Below are positions 1 to 7,057 of a stretch of 15,260 nt of DNA, one piece after another; position 1 is the first letter of the stretch, and each line of letters starts with the position of its first letter. Below the pieces are notes generated by a model that worked only from the letters and a program-made list of their open reading frames with translations, had not been told where the DNA came from and made no database searches. The translations under genes were made by a program, and so were the position numbers. The stretch comes from Elusimicrobiota bacterium. Its GTDB lineage: Bacteria > Elusimicrobiota > Elusimicrobia > Elusimicrobiales > UBA9959. The stretch is taken from assembly GCA_022703115.1 (NCBI GenBank), contig JAKLEK010000011.1, positions 1 to 15,260 of the forward strand, given 5' to 3'.

Positions 1-273
1 ACCGAGCAGAAGCGCGCCCAGCAGCAACTGAGCTATCTGGCGTTTTACGATCCGCTGACCGATCTTCCCAATCGGGCGCTGTTGTTCGACCGTCTCAGCC
101 AGATACTGATCCGCAGCAAGCGCGACGGGGCGCGGTTCGCCCTGCTGCTGGGAGCGGACGAGCTCAAGAACTCGTCCTGCACGGTGAAATTCCTTAAAGA
201 GAAACGCGACCAGCTGACCATGCCCTCGGCAAGCCTGCTGTCCGAACTGAAAAAGCTGATGAACGGCGGTTAG
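1..273 (+). CDS. 3' end of a protein with a truncated GGDEF-like domain (partial)
   Basis: The frame is open from base 1 to a TAG at 271-273; the start lies outside the window. The visible 90 residues begin with a charged, Gln-rich helix (QKRAQQQL), then FYDPLTDLPNRALLFDRL and RDGARFALLL, which match the opening of diguanylate cyclase (GGDEF) domains: the YDxLTxLPNR motif, the following helix and the first beta strand. After that strand the similarity stops. LGADELKN replaces the usual FLDLDRFK, and only about 40 residues follow, so the GG(D/E)EF active-site loop and most of the domain are missing. No c-di-GMP synthesis is expected from this end. It may be a decayed sensor cyclase, or a signalling protein that keeps only the linker and first subdomain. 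The stop lies 24 bases before aspS. I am confident of the fragment's similarity, but not of the whole protein's role. Confidence 0.6.
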   Translation, partial: TEQKRAQQQLSYLAFYDPLTDLPNRALLFDRLSQILIRSKRDGARFALLLGADELKNSSCTVKFLKEKRDQLTMPSASLLSELKKLMNGG

Positions 274-284
274 CGGACGGCGGC

Positions 285-292
285 AGAAGGAG
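285..292 (+). promoter_or_regulatory. Ribosome binding site of aspS
   Basis: AGAAGGAG lies five bases upstream of the ATG at 298. It is a near-perfect Shine-Dalgarno sequence and supports that start. It is one of the few strong ribosome binding sites in this window. Confidence 0.75.
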
Positions 293-297
293 CCACG

Positions 298-2079
298 ATG
301 TCAACGACTTCCACAGCTTTACGCACCCATACATGCGGAGAACTCAACGCCGGAGATATAGGCAGGACCGTTACCCTGTGCGGATGGATGGACGTTAAAC
401 GCAACCACGGCGGCGTCATCTTCATAAATCTCCGCGACCTCTACGGGGTAACCCAGATCGTAGTCGGGCCGGAAAGCCCGGTGTTCAAGGCCGCCGAAGA
501 ACTGAAGAGCGAGTTCGTCCTTAGGGTGACCGGCAGGGTTTCGGCCCGCCCCGGCGCCAACGCCAACAAGAACATGCCGACCGGAGAGATCGAGGTGGTC
601 GCCGAGACCCTGGAAATCCTGAACGCCTCTCAGCCCCTGCCCTTCGAACTCAGCGAGCACGCAGGGGTCAACGAAGACACCCGCCTGCGGTACCGCTATC
701 TTGACCTGCGCATGCCTCGCATCGCCAGGAACCTGGTGCTGCGGAGCAGGCTCGCCAACGTGGTGCGCGCCTACCTCAATTCCCTCGGTTTCAACGAGAT
801 AGAGACCCCGGTCCTGACCAGATCTACCCCGGAAGGGGCCAGGGACTTCGTGGTGCCCGCCCGTGGCGCCCCCGGCAGCTTCTACGCGCTGCCCCAGTCC
901 CCGCAGGTATTCAAGCAGCTGCTGATGGTTTCCGGAATGGACCGTTATTTCCAGCTCGCGAGGAACTTCAGGGACGAGGACCTGCGCGCGGACAGGCAGC
1001 CGGAACACACTCAGATAGACCTTGAGATGTCGTTCGTCACCGAAGCCGACGTGGCGGCGGTGGTGGAGGGCATGATGAAAGAGGTCTTCGACCGGACAGG
1101 GGAGAAGATAGAGACCCCTTTCCCGGAGATGGAATACGAGGACGTCATGCTCCGCTATGGTTCCGATAAGCCGGACCTCCGCTTCTCCCTGGAGATAAAG
1201 GACTGTTCGTCGATCTTCGCTGATTCCGGGTTCAAGGTCTTCCGCGGCGCGCTGGACGCCGGCGGAGTGGTGAGGGGAATTAAAGGAGAAGGCGGGGCCG
1301 CTTACTCGCGCGGCGAGATAGACAAGCTCACCGAACTCCTGAAGAAGAACGGAGCGAAAGGGCTGGTCTGGCTGAAATTCAAGGACGGCAAGTTCGACTC
1401 TCCCACGCTGAAATTCCTGGACGAGGCCGAACTCTCCGGCCTCAGGACCCTCTACTCGCTCGGGGAAGGGGACATACTCTTCATCTGCGCCGGGGAACGC
1501 TCCGCCACCGCCCGGCACATGGGCATGGTCCGCAACGAACTTATAGCCCGGCTGAAGCCGGCCGCCGTTAAGAAGTGGGCATTTCTCTGGGTCAGGCACT
1601 TCCCGCTGCTGGAAAAAGACCCGGATTCCGGACACTGGACCTTCACACATAATCCTTTCACCGCTCCTCTCCCGGAGGAACTGCGCAAACTGGATACGGA
1701 CCCCGGCGGCGTCAGGTCCTGCCAGTACGATCTCGTCCTTAACGGCGTGGAACTCGGTTCCGGTTCCGTCCGCAACCACAGCAGGGCCGTGCAGGAGAAG
1801 ATCTTCGGCCTAATGGGCTACTCACCGAATGAGATCCAGAGGCGCTTCGGCATGATAGTCAACGCCCTGGATTTCGGCGCCCCGCCGCACGGAGGCATCG
1901 GCATAGGTTTCGACCGCCTTATCGGCATCATATGCGGCACTGACTCCATACGCGATGTCATCGCGTTCCCCAAGACGACCAGCGGGGCGTGCCTGATGAC
2001 CGACGCGCCGTCGCGTCTGGACGACAGGCAGCTGAAAGAACTGCATCTGCGTATCGACGACGTAAAGAGCGAAGGGTAA
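298..2079 (+). CDS. aspS: Aspartyl-tRNA synthetase (bacterial type, class II)
   Basis: Cytoplasmic enzyme that charges tRNA-Asp with aspartate using ATP. The 593-residue protein has the usual bacterial length and layout: an N-terminal OB-fold anticodon-binding domain (about 1-108), the class II core with the flipping-loop stretch RSTPEGARDF (175-184), ALPQSPQ (197-203) and motif 2 FRDEDLRADRQPEHTQID (224-241), a GAD insertion domain (about 285-420) and motif 3 GIGIGFDRL (533-541) followed by SIRDVIAFPKT. The OB fold carries Asn-His-Gly-Gly (36-39) where E. coli has Leu-Gly-Ser. His at this place is typical of non-discriminating AspRS, such as that of Pseudomonas aeruginosa, which also aspartylate tRNA-Asn. 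An asparaginyl-tRNA synthetase is nonetheless encoded 5 kb away. The start is set by the strong ribosome binding site. It is probably the first well-translated gene of the block continuing with lipA. Confidence 0.98.
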   Translation: MSTTSTALRTHTCGELNAGDIGRTVTLCGWMDVKRNHGGVIFINLRDLYGVTQIVVGPESPVFKAAEELKSEFVLRVTGRVSARPGANANKNMPTGEIEVVAETLEILNASQPLPFELSEHAGVNEDTRLRYRYLDLRMPRIARNLVLRSRLANVVRAYLNSLGFNEIETPVLTRSTPEGARDFVVPARGAPGSFYALPQSPQVFKQLLMVSGMDRYFQLARNFRDEDLRADRQPEHTQIDLEMSFVTEADVAAVVEGMMKEVFDRTGEKIETPFPEMEYEDVMLRYGSDKPDLRFSLEIKDCSSIFADSGFKVFRGALDAGGVVRGIKGEGGAAYSRGEIDKLTELLKKNGAKGLVWLKFKDGKFDSPTLKFLDEAELSGLRTLYSLGEGDILFICAGERSATARHMGMVRNELIARLKPAAVKKWAFLWVRHFPLLEKDPDSGHWTFTHNPFTAPLPEELRKLDTDPGGVRSCQYDLVLNGVELGSGSVRNHSRAVQEKIFGLMGYSPNEIQRRFGMIVNALDFGAPPHGGIGIGFDRLIGIICGTDSIRDVIAFPKTTSGACLMTDAPSRLDDRQLKELHLRIDDVKSEG

Positions 2080-2111
2080 AGAGCGGCCGTCTGACGGCGG
2101 CTTCGCCCTTC
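2071..2111 (+). other. Imperfect hairpin at the aspS stop codon
   Basis: GAAGGG (2071-2076) is complementary to CCCTTC (2106-2111). Inside it, GCCG (2086-2089) can pair with CGGC (2095-2098) around a five-base loop, and AGC (2082-2084) with GCT (2100-2102). The aspS TAA lies in the left arm. No run of T follows, so this is not a typical intrinsic terminator; it could mark RNA processing or be chance in GC-rich DNA. The rest of the 85-base gap to lipA shows no promoter and no good ribosome binding site. Confidence 0.3.
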
Positions 2112-2164
2112 TCACGCGCCCTCTATCCGCGCTCCGCGCCTCGAGCATCACGAACTGCGCCCTT

Positions 2165-3043
2165 ATGTACCCTTCCTGGATACTAGAAGAAGTGAAAAGA
2201 AGCAAGGCCGAACTGCGCGGAAGCTCGGCCTCCGTAACCGCCGGGCAGCTGGCTGCCGCGCGCCTGCGCACCGTCTGCCAGGACGCGCTCTGTCCGAACA
2301 AAGGCAGATGTTTCGGCGAAGGCGAGGCGACTTTCCTGATACTCGGCGGCGTCTGCACCAGGCGCTGCCGCTTCTGCGCCGTTTCAAGGGGAAAGCCCGC
2401 GCCGCCCGACCCAGGGGAACCGGAACGCGCGGGGAGGCTTTCAGCGGAGTGGGGCCTGCGCTACGTGGTTTTTACCTCCCCTACCAGGGACGATCTCCCG
2501 GACGGAGGGGCGGCCCACTTCGCGGCGACGCTGCGCGAGATAAGGAAAGCATCCGGCAACAGGACCGTAAGGACCGAGCCCCTGATACCGGACCTGGGGG
2601 GAGACCTTAAAGCGCTGGACGTCATACTCGAAGCCGCCCCGGACGTTCTTGGGCACAATGTGGAAACCGTTCCCTCTCTTTATCCGTCCGTCCGGACCGG
2701 CTCCGACTACCGGCGCTCCCTGGAACTCATACGGACCGCCGCGCTCCGCCGCCCGGGAACGCTGGTGAAGTCCGGGCTTATGCTGGGGCTGGGAGAAACG
2801 GAAGAGGAAGTGGAACGGGTCCTGGCCGACCTTCTGGACCACGGCTGCCATATTTTGACCATGGGACAGTACCTCGCTCCATCCAAAGCGCACCTTCAGG
2901 CCTCGAGATACGTGCGCCCCGAGGAGTTCTCGGCCTGGCAGGAGAAAGCGGAGAGGATGGGTTTCAGGGCGGCGCTTTGCGGACCGCTGGTGCGGAGTTC
3001 CTATCGCGCCGAAACTCTTTACCGCAAGGCGGCGGGCCTATGA
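2165..3043 (+). CDS. lipA: Lipoyl synthase (radical SAM)
   Basis: Inserts two sulfur atoms into the octanoyl chain bound to carrier proteins (2-oxoacid dehydrogenases, glycine cleavage H protein) to make lipoyl groups. Both iron-sulfur sites are complete: the auxiliary cluster C38-x4-C43-x5-C49 within TVCQDALCPNKGRC, and the radical SAM cluster C64-x3-C68-x2-C71. The C-terminal RSSY (277-280) supplies the serine ligand of the auxiliary cluster. RDDLPDGGA is conserved, although the preceding residues read FTSPT rather than the usual VTSV. At 292 residues it is of typical length, and PSWIL near the N terminus matches the family's KPPWL. The ATG at 2165 has no obvious Shine-Dalgarno sequence and no earlier start in frame. 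No lipB, lplA or dehydrogenase gene is present here. The stop overlaps the next gene's start (ATGA), indicating translational coupling. Confidence 0.97.
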   Translation: MYPSWILEEVKRSKAELRGSSASVTAGQLAAARLRTVCQDALCPNKGRCFGEGEATFLILGGVCTRRCRFCAVSRGKPAPPDPGEPERAGRLSAEWGLRYVVFTSPTRDDLPDGGAAHFAATLREIRKASGNRTVRTEPLIPDLGGDLKALDVILEAAPDVLGHNVETVPSLYPSVRTGSDYRRSLELIRTAALRRPGTLVKSGLMLGLGETEEEVERVLADLLDHGCHILTMGQYLAPSKAHLQASRYVRPEEFSAWQEKAERMGFRAALCGPLVRSSYRAETLYRKAAGL

Positions 3044-3753
3044 GCTCTTACGGCCCGCCCGCGTTCGTCTGGATGAAGGACGGCTGGGACGCCTGTCTGG
3101 ACAACCTCCACCGGATCTTTCCCGCGGTGCTCGCTTTCCAGGCGCTGGCGGTGCTGCCGGCTATCCTCATCTGGAAGCATTTCGGCAACAGATGGTACGC
3201 CATGCCCTGGGAACTTCTGGTGGGAGCGCCTCTCTCCGCGGGCATGAACCTGTTCTTCGTCCATATCGCGCGCGACGGCCGGACGGACTACGGCGATATT
3301 TTCCGGGGATTCTCCGTGTTCCCGGCGGCCGTCGCCGTATCCTTTCTGTACGGGCTCATAGTTACCGGCGGCCTTCTGCTGCTGGTCCTCCCGGGCGTCA
3401 TCTGGGGTCTGGCCTTCGTCTTCGCCCAGTATTCGGTGCTGGACAGGAAGACCGGAGTGAGAGGTTCTTTCCGTTACAGCTCCGCGATAACCCAGGGTTT
3501 CAAGGAAAGGCTCTTCCCGCTGGGCATGCTCTGGGCCGCGCTGGAGGTAATGACCCCCGGTATAATCTCGGCGGAAGGCACCGTCCTGCATATGCGCCTG
3601 GCTATGGACTTCAGGCCGTGGGCGGTCACGGCGTTCGTTCTCAAGACACTAGTCTTCATGCCCTGGCTGAACATGGCGTTCGCTCTGGCTTATGTTTCGC
3701 TCGCTAAGCGCCATGAGCGGGAAACGCCGCCGGATACCGTTTCCGCTCCCTGA
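3040..3753 (+). CDS. Multi-pass membrane protein, YciC/DUF975-like
   Basis: A 237-residue integral membrane protein of unknown function. Hydrophobic segments lie at about 27-46, 57-77, 92-112, 112-130, 157-176 and 195-221. The arrangement is an amphipathic N terminus (WDACLDNLHRIFP), a cytoplasmic DIFRGF (86-91), then LLLLVLPGVIWGLAFVFAQY and a polar SSAITQGFKERLF stretch. It resembles the YciC/DUF975/GPDPase-membrane-domain type, in which 'lPGiyl...a..l....g.w.lf' is typical. I chose the ATG at 3040 because it overlaps the lipA TGA (ATGA) and gives a normal membrane-protein N terminus; an in-frame start at 2977 would run inside lipA. Position suggests co-expression with lipA and the radical SAM gene, but no functional link is visible. 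The family match is from memory of the pattern and is moderate. Confidence 0.75.
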   Translation: MSSYGPPAFVWMKDGWDACLDNLHRIFPAVLAFQALAVLPAILIWKHFGNRWYAMPWELLVGAPLSAGMNLFFVHIARDGRTDYGDIFRGFSVFPAAVAVSFLYGLIVTGGLLLLVLPGVIWGLAFVFAQYSVLDRKTGVRGSFRYSSAITQGFKERLFPLGMLWAALEVMTPGIISAEGTVLHMRLAMDFRPWAVTAFVLKTLVFMPWLNMAFALAYVSLAKRHERETPPDTVSAP

Positions 3754-3796
3754 GCGGAACCTCGTCCGGAGCGCCGCCGCACCGGAACAGCCGCAT

Positions 3797-5005
3797 ATGC
3801 GAACCCGACTCGATATCGTTTTCCTCTATCTCCGCGAGAACCGCAGCGGATTCAACGCCTTGGCCGGAGCCCTGGAAAGTTCCGGTCTGGAAGGGGTCGA
3901 GGTGCTGCTCGCCGAAGACGAGAACTCCCTTATGGAGACCGTCCGGTCCTCTCTTGAGAAAGGGCGCCGGACGGTCATAGGGCTGTCTTTCTTCACCTGC
4001 CAATCCGGGCGCTTCGCAGGCCTGATAGCCCGCCTGCGCGGGCGCTTTTCAGGAAAGGCGCTGATACTCGCCGGAGGACCGCATCCGAGCGGCGCTCCGG
4101 ACGAGGTGCTGGCAATGGGTGCCGACGCGGTAGTAAAGGGAGAGGGAGAGGCGGTCCTGACAGGCCTCGCGCGCGACATCCTGGACGGCAAGCGGCCCGG
4201 ATCAGGGATCATCAGCGGTCAGGCCGGGCAGGGACTGGACGCCTTCCCGCCGTTCTCGCTCAGATGGAGGATGTTCGGCTACATCGAGATAACGCGGGGC
4301 TGTCCTTTCCTCTGCTCCTACTGTCAGACGCCGCGCCTGTTCGGCGCCAGGCAGCGTCACAGGAGCCTGGAGAATATATTTTCGCTGGCGGCGCGTATGA
4401 GGGCCGAGGGGCTCAGGGATATACGTTTCCTCTCCCCTGACGCGTTCGCGTACGGATCGGAGAACGGAAGGGCTCCGGTCCCGGAAAAGCTGGAAGCGCT
4501 CCTCAAAGGAACGCGGGAGGCGGTAGGAGCCGACGGTAAGATATTCTTCGGGACTTTCCCGTCGGAGGTGAGGCCCGAGCACGTCGACCGCGACACCCTC
4601 TCCCTCACTCGGCGCTACGCCGCCAACAAACGCCTGGTAATAGGAGCGCAGAGCGGCAGCCCGAGGATGCTTGAAGCCATAAAACGCGGACACACGGTAG
4701 AGGACGTTTACAGGGCGGTAGGTCTGGCGGCCGGAGCCGGATTCGAGACGGACGTGGATTTCATATTCGGGCTGCCGGGCGAGACGGAAACGGACGCCGA
4801 GCTCACCCTGAAGGTGATAGCCGACCTCACGGGCATGGGGGCCAGGATCCACGCCCATACCTTCATGCCGCTGCCGCAGACCGCGTTCGCCGGAAAGGTT
4901 CCCGCGCCTCTGAGCGCAAGAACGGAGAAGGCCCTCAGGACCATCTGTTCCCGGGGGCAGGCCTTCGGCCAATGGGAAAAACAGAGGCTCATCTCCGGCG
5001 GCTGA
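3797..5005 (+). CDS. B12-binding-domain radical SAM protein of unknown function
   Basis: A 402-residue protein with two domains. Residues 1-140 look like a Rossmann-type cobalamin-binding domain: VIGLSFFTCQ, LILAGGPHPSGAP, then GADAVVKGEGE, the last being typical of B12-radical SAM proteins. The base-off DxHxxG motif is absent, as in many of these enzymes. Residues 162-370 form the radical SAM barrel with YIEITRGCPFLCSYC, the C169-x3-C173-x2-C176 cluster motif, followed by QTPRLFG and RHRSLENI. FIFGLPGET is the later barrel motif. The combination resembles the uncharacterised MJ_1487-type B12/radical SAM family (TIGR04013). The substrate is unknown. Upstream in-frame starts at 3692 and 3713 would add an Arg/Pro-rich stretch overlapping the membrane gene, so I prefer ATG 3797, although none has a clear ribosome binding site. 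The stop is four bases from the convergent HD gene. Confidence 0.85.
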   Translation: MRTRLDIVFLYLRENRSGFNALAGALESSGLEGVEVLLAEDENSLMETVRSSLEKGRRTVIGLSFFTCQSGRFAGLIARLRGRFSGKALILAGGPHPSGAPDEVLAMGADAVVKGEGEAVLTGLARDILDGKRPGSGIISGQAGQGLDAFPPFSLRWRMFGYIEITRGCPFLCSYCQTPRLFGARQRHRSLENIFSLAARMRAEGLRDIRFLSPDAFAYGSENGRAPVPEKLEALLKGTREAVGADGKIFFGTFPSEVRPEHVDRDTLSLTRRYAANKRLVIGAQSGSPRMLEAIKRGHTVEDVYRAVGLAAGAGFETDVDFIFGLPGETETDAELTLKVIADLTGMGARIHAHTFMPLPQTAFAGKVPAPLSARTEKALRTICSRGQAFGQWEKQRLISGG

Positions 5006-5009
5006 CAGC

Positions 5010-5564
5010 TTACATTCCCAGTTGCTCCGATATCCCGCGCATGGCCGTAAGGGCCAGGTCCACGAACTCAGGGAGAGGGACGCCGATCTGCTCGCACTCG
5101 AGAATGACTTTCCTGTCCACCGAGGCGGCGAAACGCTTGTCTTTCATGCGCTTCAGCACCGAAGAGGCCTTGACGCCGTCCAGTTTGCGGTCCGGATAGA
5201 CAAGGGCGGTGGCAGTTATCAGGCCGGTAATAGTTTCCCCGGCGGCCAGAGCCTTATGGAACCTGTCTTCCCTCTTCTTCAGGGAAGCGGCCTCGTTGTG
5301 CATCATCACGGCCTCGACTATCTCCGGCGCGCAGCCGTGATCGCGCAGTATCTTTTCCGCCTCGAGGGTATGCCTGGCGGCGTCGCCGGCGGTAAGTTCC
5401 ACGTCCACGTCGTGTATCAGGCCGGCCAGGCCCCATTTCTCCGCATCCTCCCCGAACCGGGCGGCGAGCGCGCGCATAACGGCTTCGGCCGCGAGGCAGT
5501 GGCGCACCATGTTCTCGTTCTTGACGTGCCGCCTGAGCAATTCCAGCGTCTGTTCCCTGTCCAT
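5010..5564 (-). CDS. HD-domain metal-dependent hydrolase (COG2316-like)
   Basis: A 184-residue soluble protein of the HD phosphohydrolase superfamily. The metal site is recognisable: H22 in VRHCLAAEAVMRALA, H51-D52 in LAGLIHDVDVE and H89 in AVMMHNEA, with H65 as a further candidate. The rest, including AAGETITGLITATALVYPDRKL and VKASSVLKRMKDKRFAASVDR, follows the pattern of the small 'predicted HD hydrolase' group (COG2316), whose substrate is not known to me. It is a single domain with no signal peptide. The start is supported by GGAGG eight bases upstream. It stands alone on its strand here, converging on the radical SAM gene and diverging from the MFS gene. Confidence 0.88.
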   Translation of the reverse strand: MDREQTLELLRRHVKNENMVRHCLAAEAVMRALAARFGEDAEKWGLAGLIHDVDVELTAGDAARHTLEAEKILRDHGCAPEIVEAVMMHNEAASLKKREDRFHKALAAGETITGLITATALVYPDRKLDGVKASSVLKRMKDKRFAASVDRKVILECEQIGVPLPEFVDLALTAMRGISEQLGM

Positions 5565-5659
5565 AATCAGTTCCTCCGTCGCGCGCCTCTAAATGCCCTG
5601 CCTCGGCCCGGCGGCCCCATTGGAGCCGGAGCCGGGGATAAAATTATAGAATATCGCTG
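5565..5659. promoter_or_regulatory. Divergent intergenic region with overlapping AT-rich -10 elements
   Basis: This 95-base spacer separates the HD gene (minus) from the MFS gene (plus). Most of it is GC-rich, but 5638-5653 is a short AT island. On the minus strand it holds a perfect TATAAT (5648-5643), with a weak TTGGGT 18 bases upstream (5672-5667, inside the MFS gene). On the plus strand TAGAAT (5647-5652) sits only seven bases before the MFS ATG, with a poorly placed TTGGAG at 5620-5625. The two putative promoters overlap, so use of one would hinder the other. The -10 matches are direct observations; promoter activity is inferred. Confidence 0.4.
5573..5577 (-). promoter_or_regulatory. 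Ribosome binding site of the HD hydrolase gene
   Basis: GGAGG on the minus strand, eight bases before the ATG at 5564-5562. It fixes the start of this gene. Confidence 0.7.
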
Positions 5660-7057
5660 ATGACCGACCCAAACACGGTGCTGCTGGTCGCCGCCATAGC
5701 CTCGTTCTCGACCCCTTTCATGCTTTCCGCCATAAACGTGGCGCTGCCGCATATCTCGCGCGACCTCGGAATGAACGCGCTGGCCATGGGCTGGATCTCC
5801 CTGTCCTTCCTGATAGTATCCACGGTCTTCCTCGTGCCCGCCGGCCGGGCGGCGGATATATACGGGCGGAAACGGGTCTTCACCGCCGGCTTCGCCGTCT
5901 TCACCGCCGCCTCGGCCTTATGCGCCATGGCTGGACGCGGCTGGCAGCTGATCATGTTCCGCTCTCTGCAGGGCCTCGGCAGCGCCATGATCTTCGGCAC
6001 TTCTGTCGCCATGCTCACTTCGGTATACCCGGGGGCCCGGCGCGGACGGGCGCTCGGGATAGTCTCGTCTTCGGTGTACCTGGGACTGTCGCTGGGCCCG
6101 TTCCTGGGCGGCATACTGGTCGAAAGCCTTTCATGGCGCAGCATTTTTTATCTCAACATACCGATGGGAGCCGCGGTGCTGTACCTGCTGCGCGCCCGGG
6201 TACGGGGGGAATGGCGCGGTGAAAGCGGAGCGGTCTTAGAGCCAGGAAGGGCGGCCCTCTACGTTCTTTCGCTGGCCGCCGCGATGCTGGGCGCCTCTTC
6301 AGCCGCCTCCGTCAGAGGACTGTTGCTGCTCGCGGCCGGAGGAGCCGGCATGGCCGCTTTCCTCAGGCTTGAGGACGGCGCCCGGCATCCGGTCCTCGGC
6401 GCCCGTTCCTTCCTGGGGAACAAGGTCTTCGCATACTCCTGCCTGGCCGCGCTGCTCAGCTATTGCGCGTCCTTCGCGGTCTCCTTCCTGCTGAGCCTCT
6501 ACCTGCAGTACGTGAAGGGCATGGGACCCGGGCGGGCGGGGACACTGCTGATGGCGCAGCCGCTGGTAATGACCGTCTTTTCTCCGCTGGCCGGACGCCT
6601 GTCGGACAGGATAGAACCGAGGGTCGTCTCCTCCTGGGGAATGGCCCTGACCACGGCCGGACTGCTTTTTTTCTCCGGGATGGATGTTTTAACTCCGATA
6701 TGGGTCATAGCCGCCGGACTCGGCGTGCTCGGCCTTGGACTGGCCCTTTTCGCAAGTCCGAACACCAACGCCGTAATGGCTTCGGTGGAGCCGCGCGCCT
6801 ATAGTCTGGCCTCTTCGCTGCTGGCTACGATGCGGGTAGGCGGCCAGATGTCCAGCATGGCCGTGGTAATGCTTCTGTTCTCGCTTTCGATAGGAGGGGA
6901 CAGGATCGGACCCGGCAACCTCGACCGGTTCCTCTCCAGTTTCAGTACCGCCGTATATATCTTCTCGGCGCTGTCGTTCCTGGGAATATTCGCTTCTCTT
7001 AAGCGAGGGGATGTGCGGACGCGGAGCGCGGCAGGTACGCCTCAGAACTCGGCGTAG
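5660..7057 (+). CDS. MFS transporter, DHA2 (EmrB/QacA)-like exporter
   Basis: An inner-membrane major facilitator protein of 465 residues with about 12-14 hydrophobic segments, most likely a proton-coupled exporter; the substrate is unknown. Evidence is NVALPHISRDLG (26-37), the loop motif GRAADIYGRKR (62-72), matching motif A GxxxDxxGRK/R, RSLQGLGSAM, and motif C-like LGLSLGPFLGGILVESLSWRSIFYLNIP, which is characteristic of DHA2 drug exporters. The Asp normally placed before TIVNVALP in TM1 is Met21 here, so coupling may differ from QacA/EmrB. No Shine-Dalgarno sequence precedes ATG 5660, and a -10-like element lies directly upstream, so the mRNA could be leaderless. The last 16 bases overlap the 3' end of asnS on the other strand. 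No regulator gene is adjacent. Confidence 0.9.
   Translation: MTDPNTVLLVAAIASFSTPFMLSAINVALPHISRDLGMNALAMGWISLSFLIVSTVFLVPAGRAADIYGRKRVFTAGFAVFTAASALCAMAGRGWQLIMFRSLQGLGSAMIFGTSVAMLTSVYPGARRGRALGIVSSSVYLGLSLGPFLGGILVESLSWRSIFYLNIPMGAAVLYLLRARVRGEWRGESGAVLEPGRAALYVLSLAAAMLGASSAASVRGLLLLAAGGAGMAAFLRLEDGARHPVLGARSFLGNKVFAYSCLAALLSYCASFAVSFLLSLYLQYVKGMGPGRAGTLLMAQPLVMTVFSPLAGRLSDRIEPRVVSSWGMALTTAGLLFFSGMDVLTPIWVIAAGLGVLGLGLALFASPNTNAVMASVEPRAYSLASSLLATMRVGGQMSSMAVVMLLFSLSIGGDRIGPGNLDRFLSSFSTAVYIFSALSFLGIFASLKRGDVRTRSAAGTPQNSA

Noticed and set aside
319..1779. 486-codon open frame on the minus strand inside aspS
   Set aside because: It is fully antisense to a well-conserved aspS and its protein shows no recognisable domain; long antisense frames are expected in GC-rich coding DNA.
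2071..2111. Intrinsic terminator after aspS
   Set aside because: The hairpin is imperfect and lacks a T run, and lipA follows on the same strand; kept only as a possible hairpin.
2977..3039. Longer start for the membrane protein inside lipA
   Set aside because: It would overlap lipA by 67 bases; the ATG at 3040 overlaps the lipA stop as ATGA, the usual coupling form in this window.
3692..3796. Longer start for the B12 radical SAM gene (3692 or 3713)
   Set aside because: The added residues are Arg/Pro-rich, overlap the membrane gene and precede the first beta strand (RLDIVFLYL) that normally opens the domain.
5620..5640. Tandem GGAGCC repeat upstream of the MFS gene as an operator
   Set aside because: Only two copies, six bases each, in GC-rich DNA; no symmetry or regulator gene nearby.
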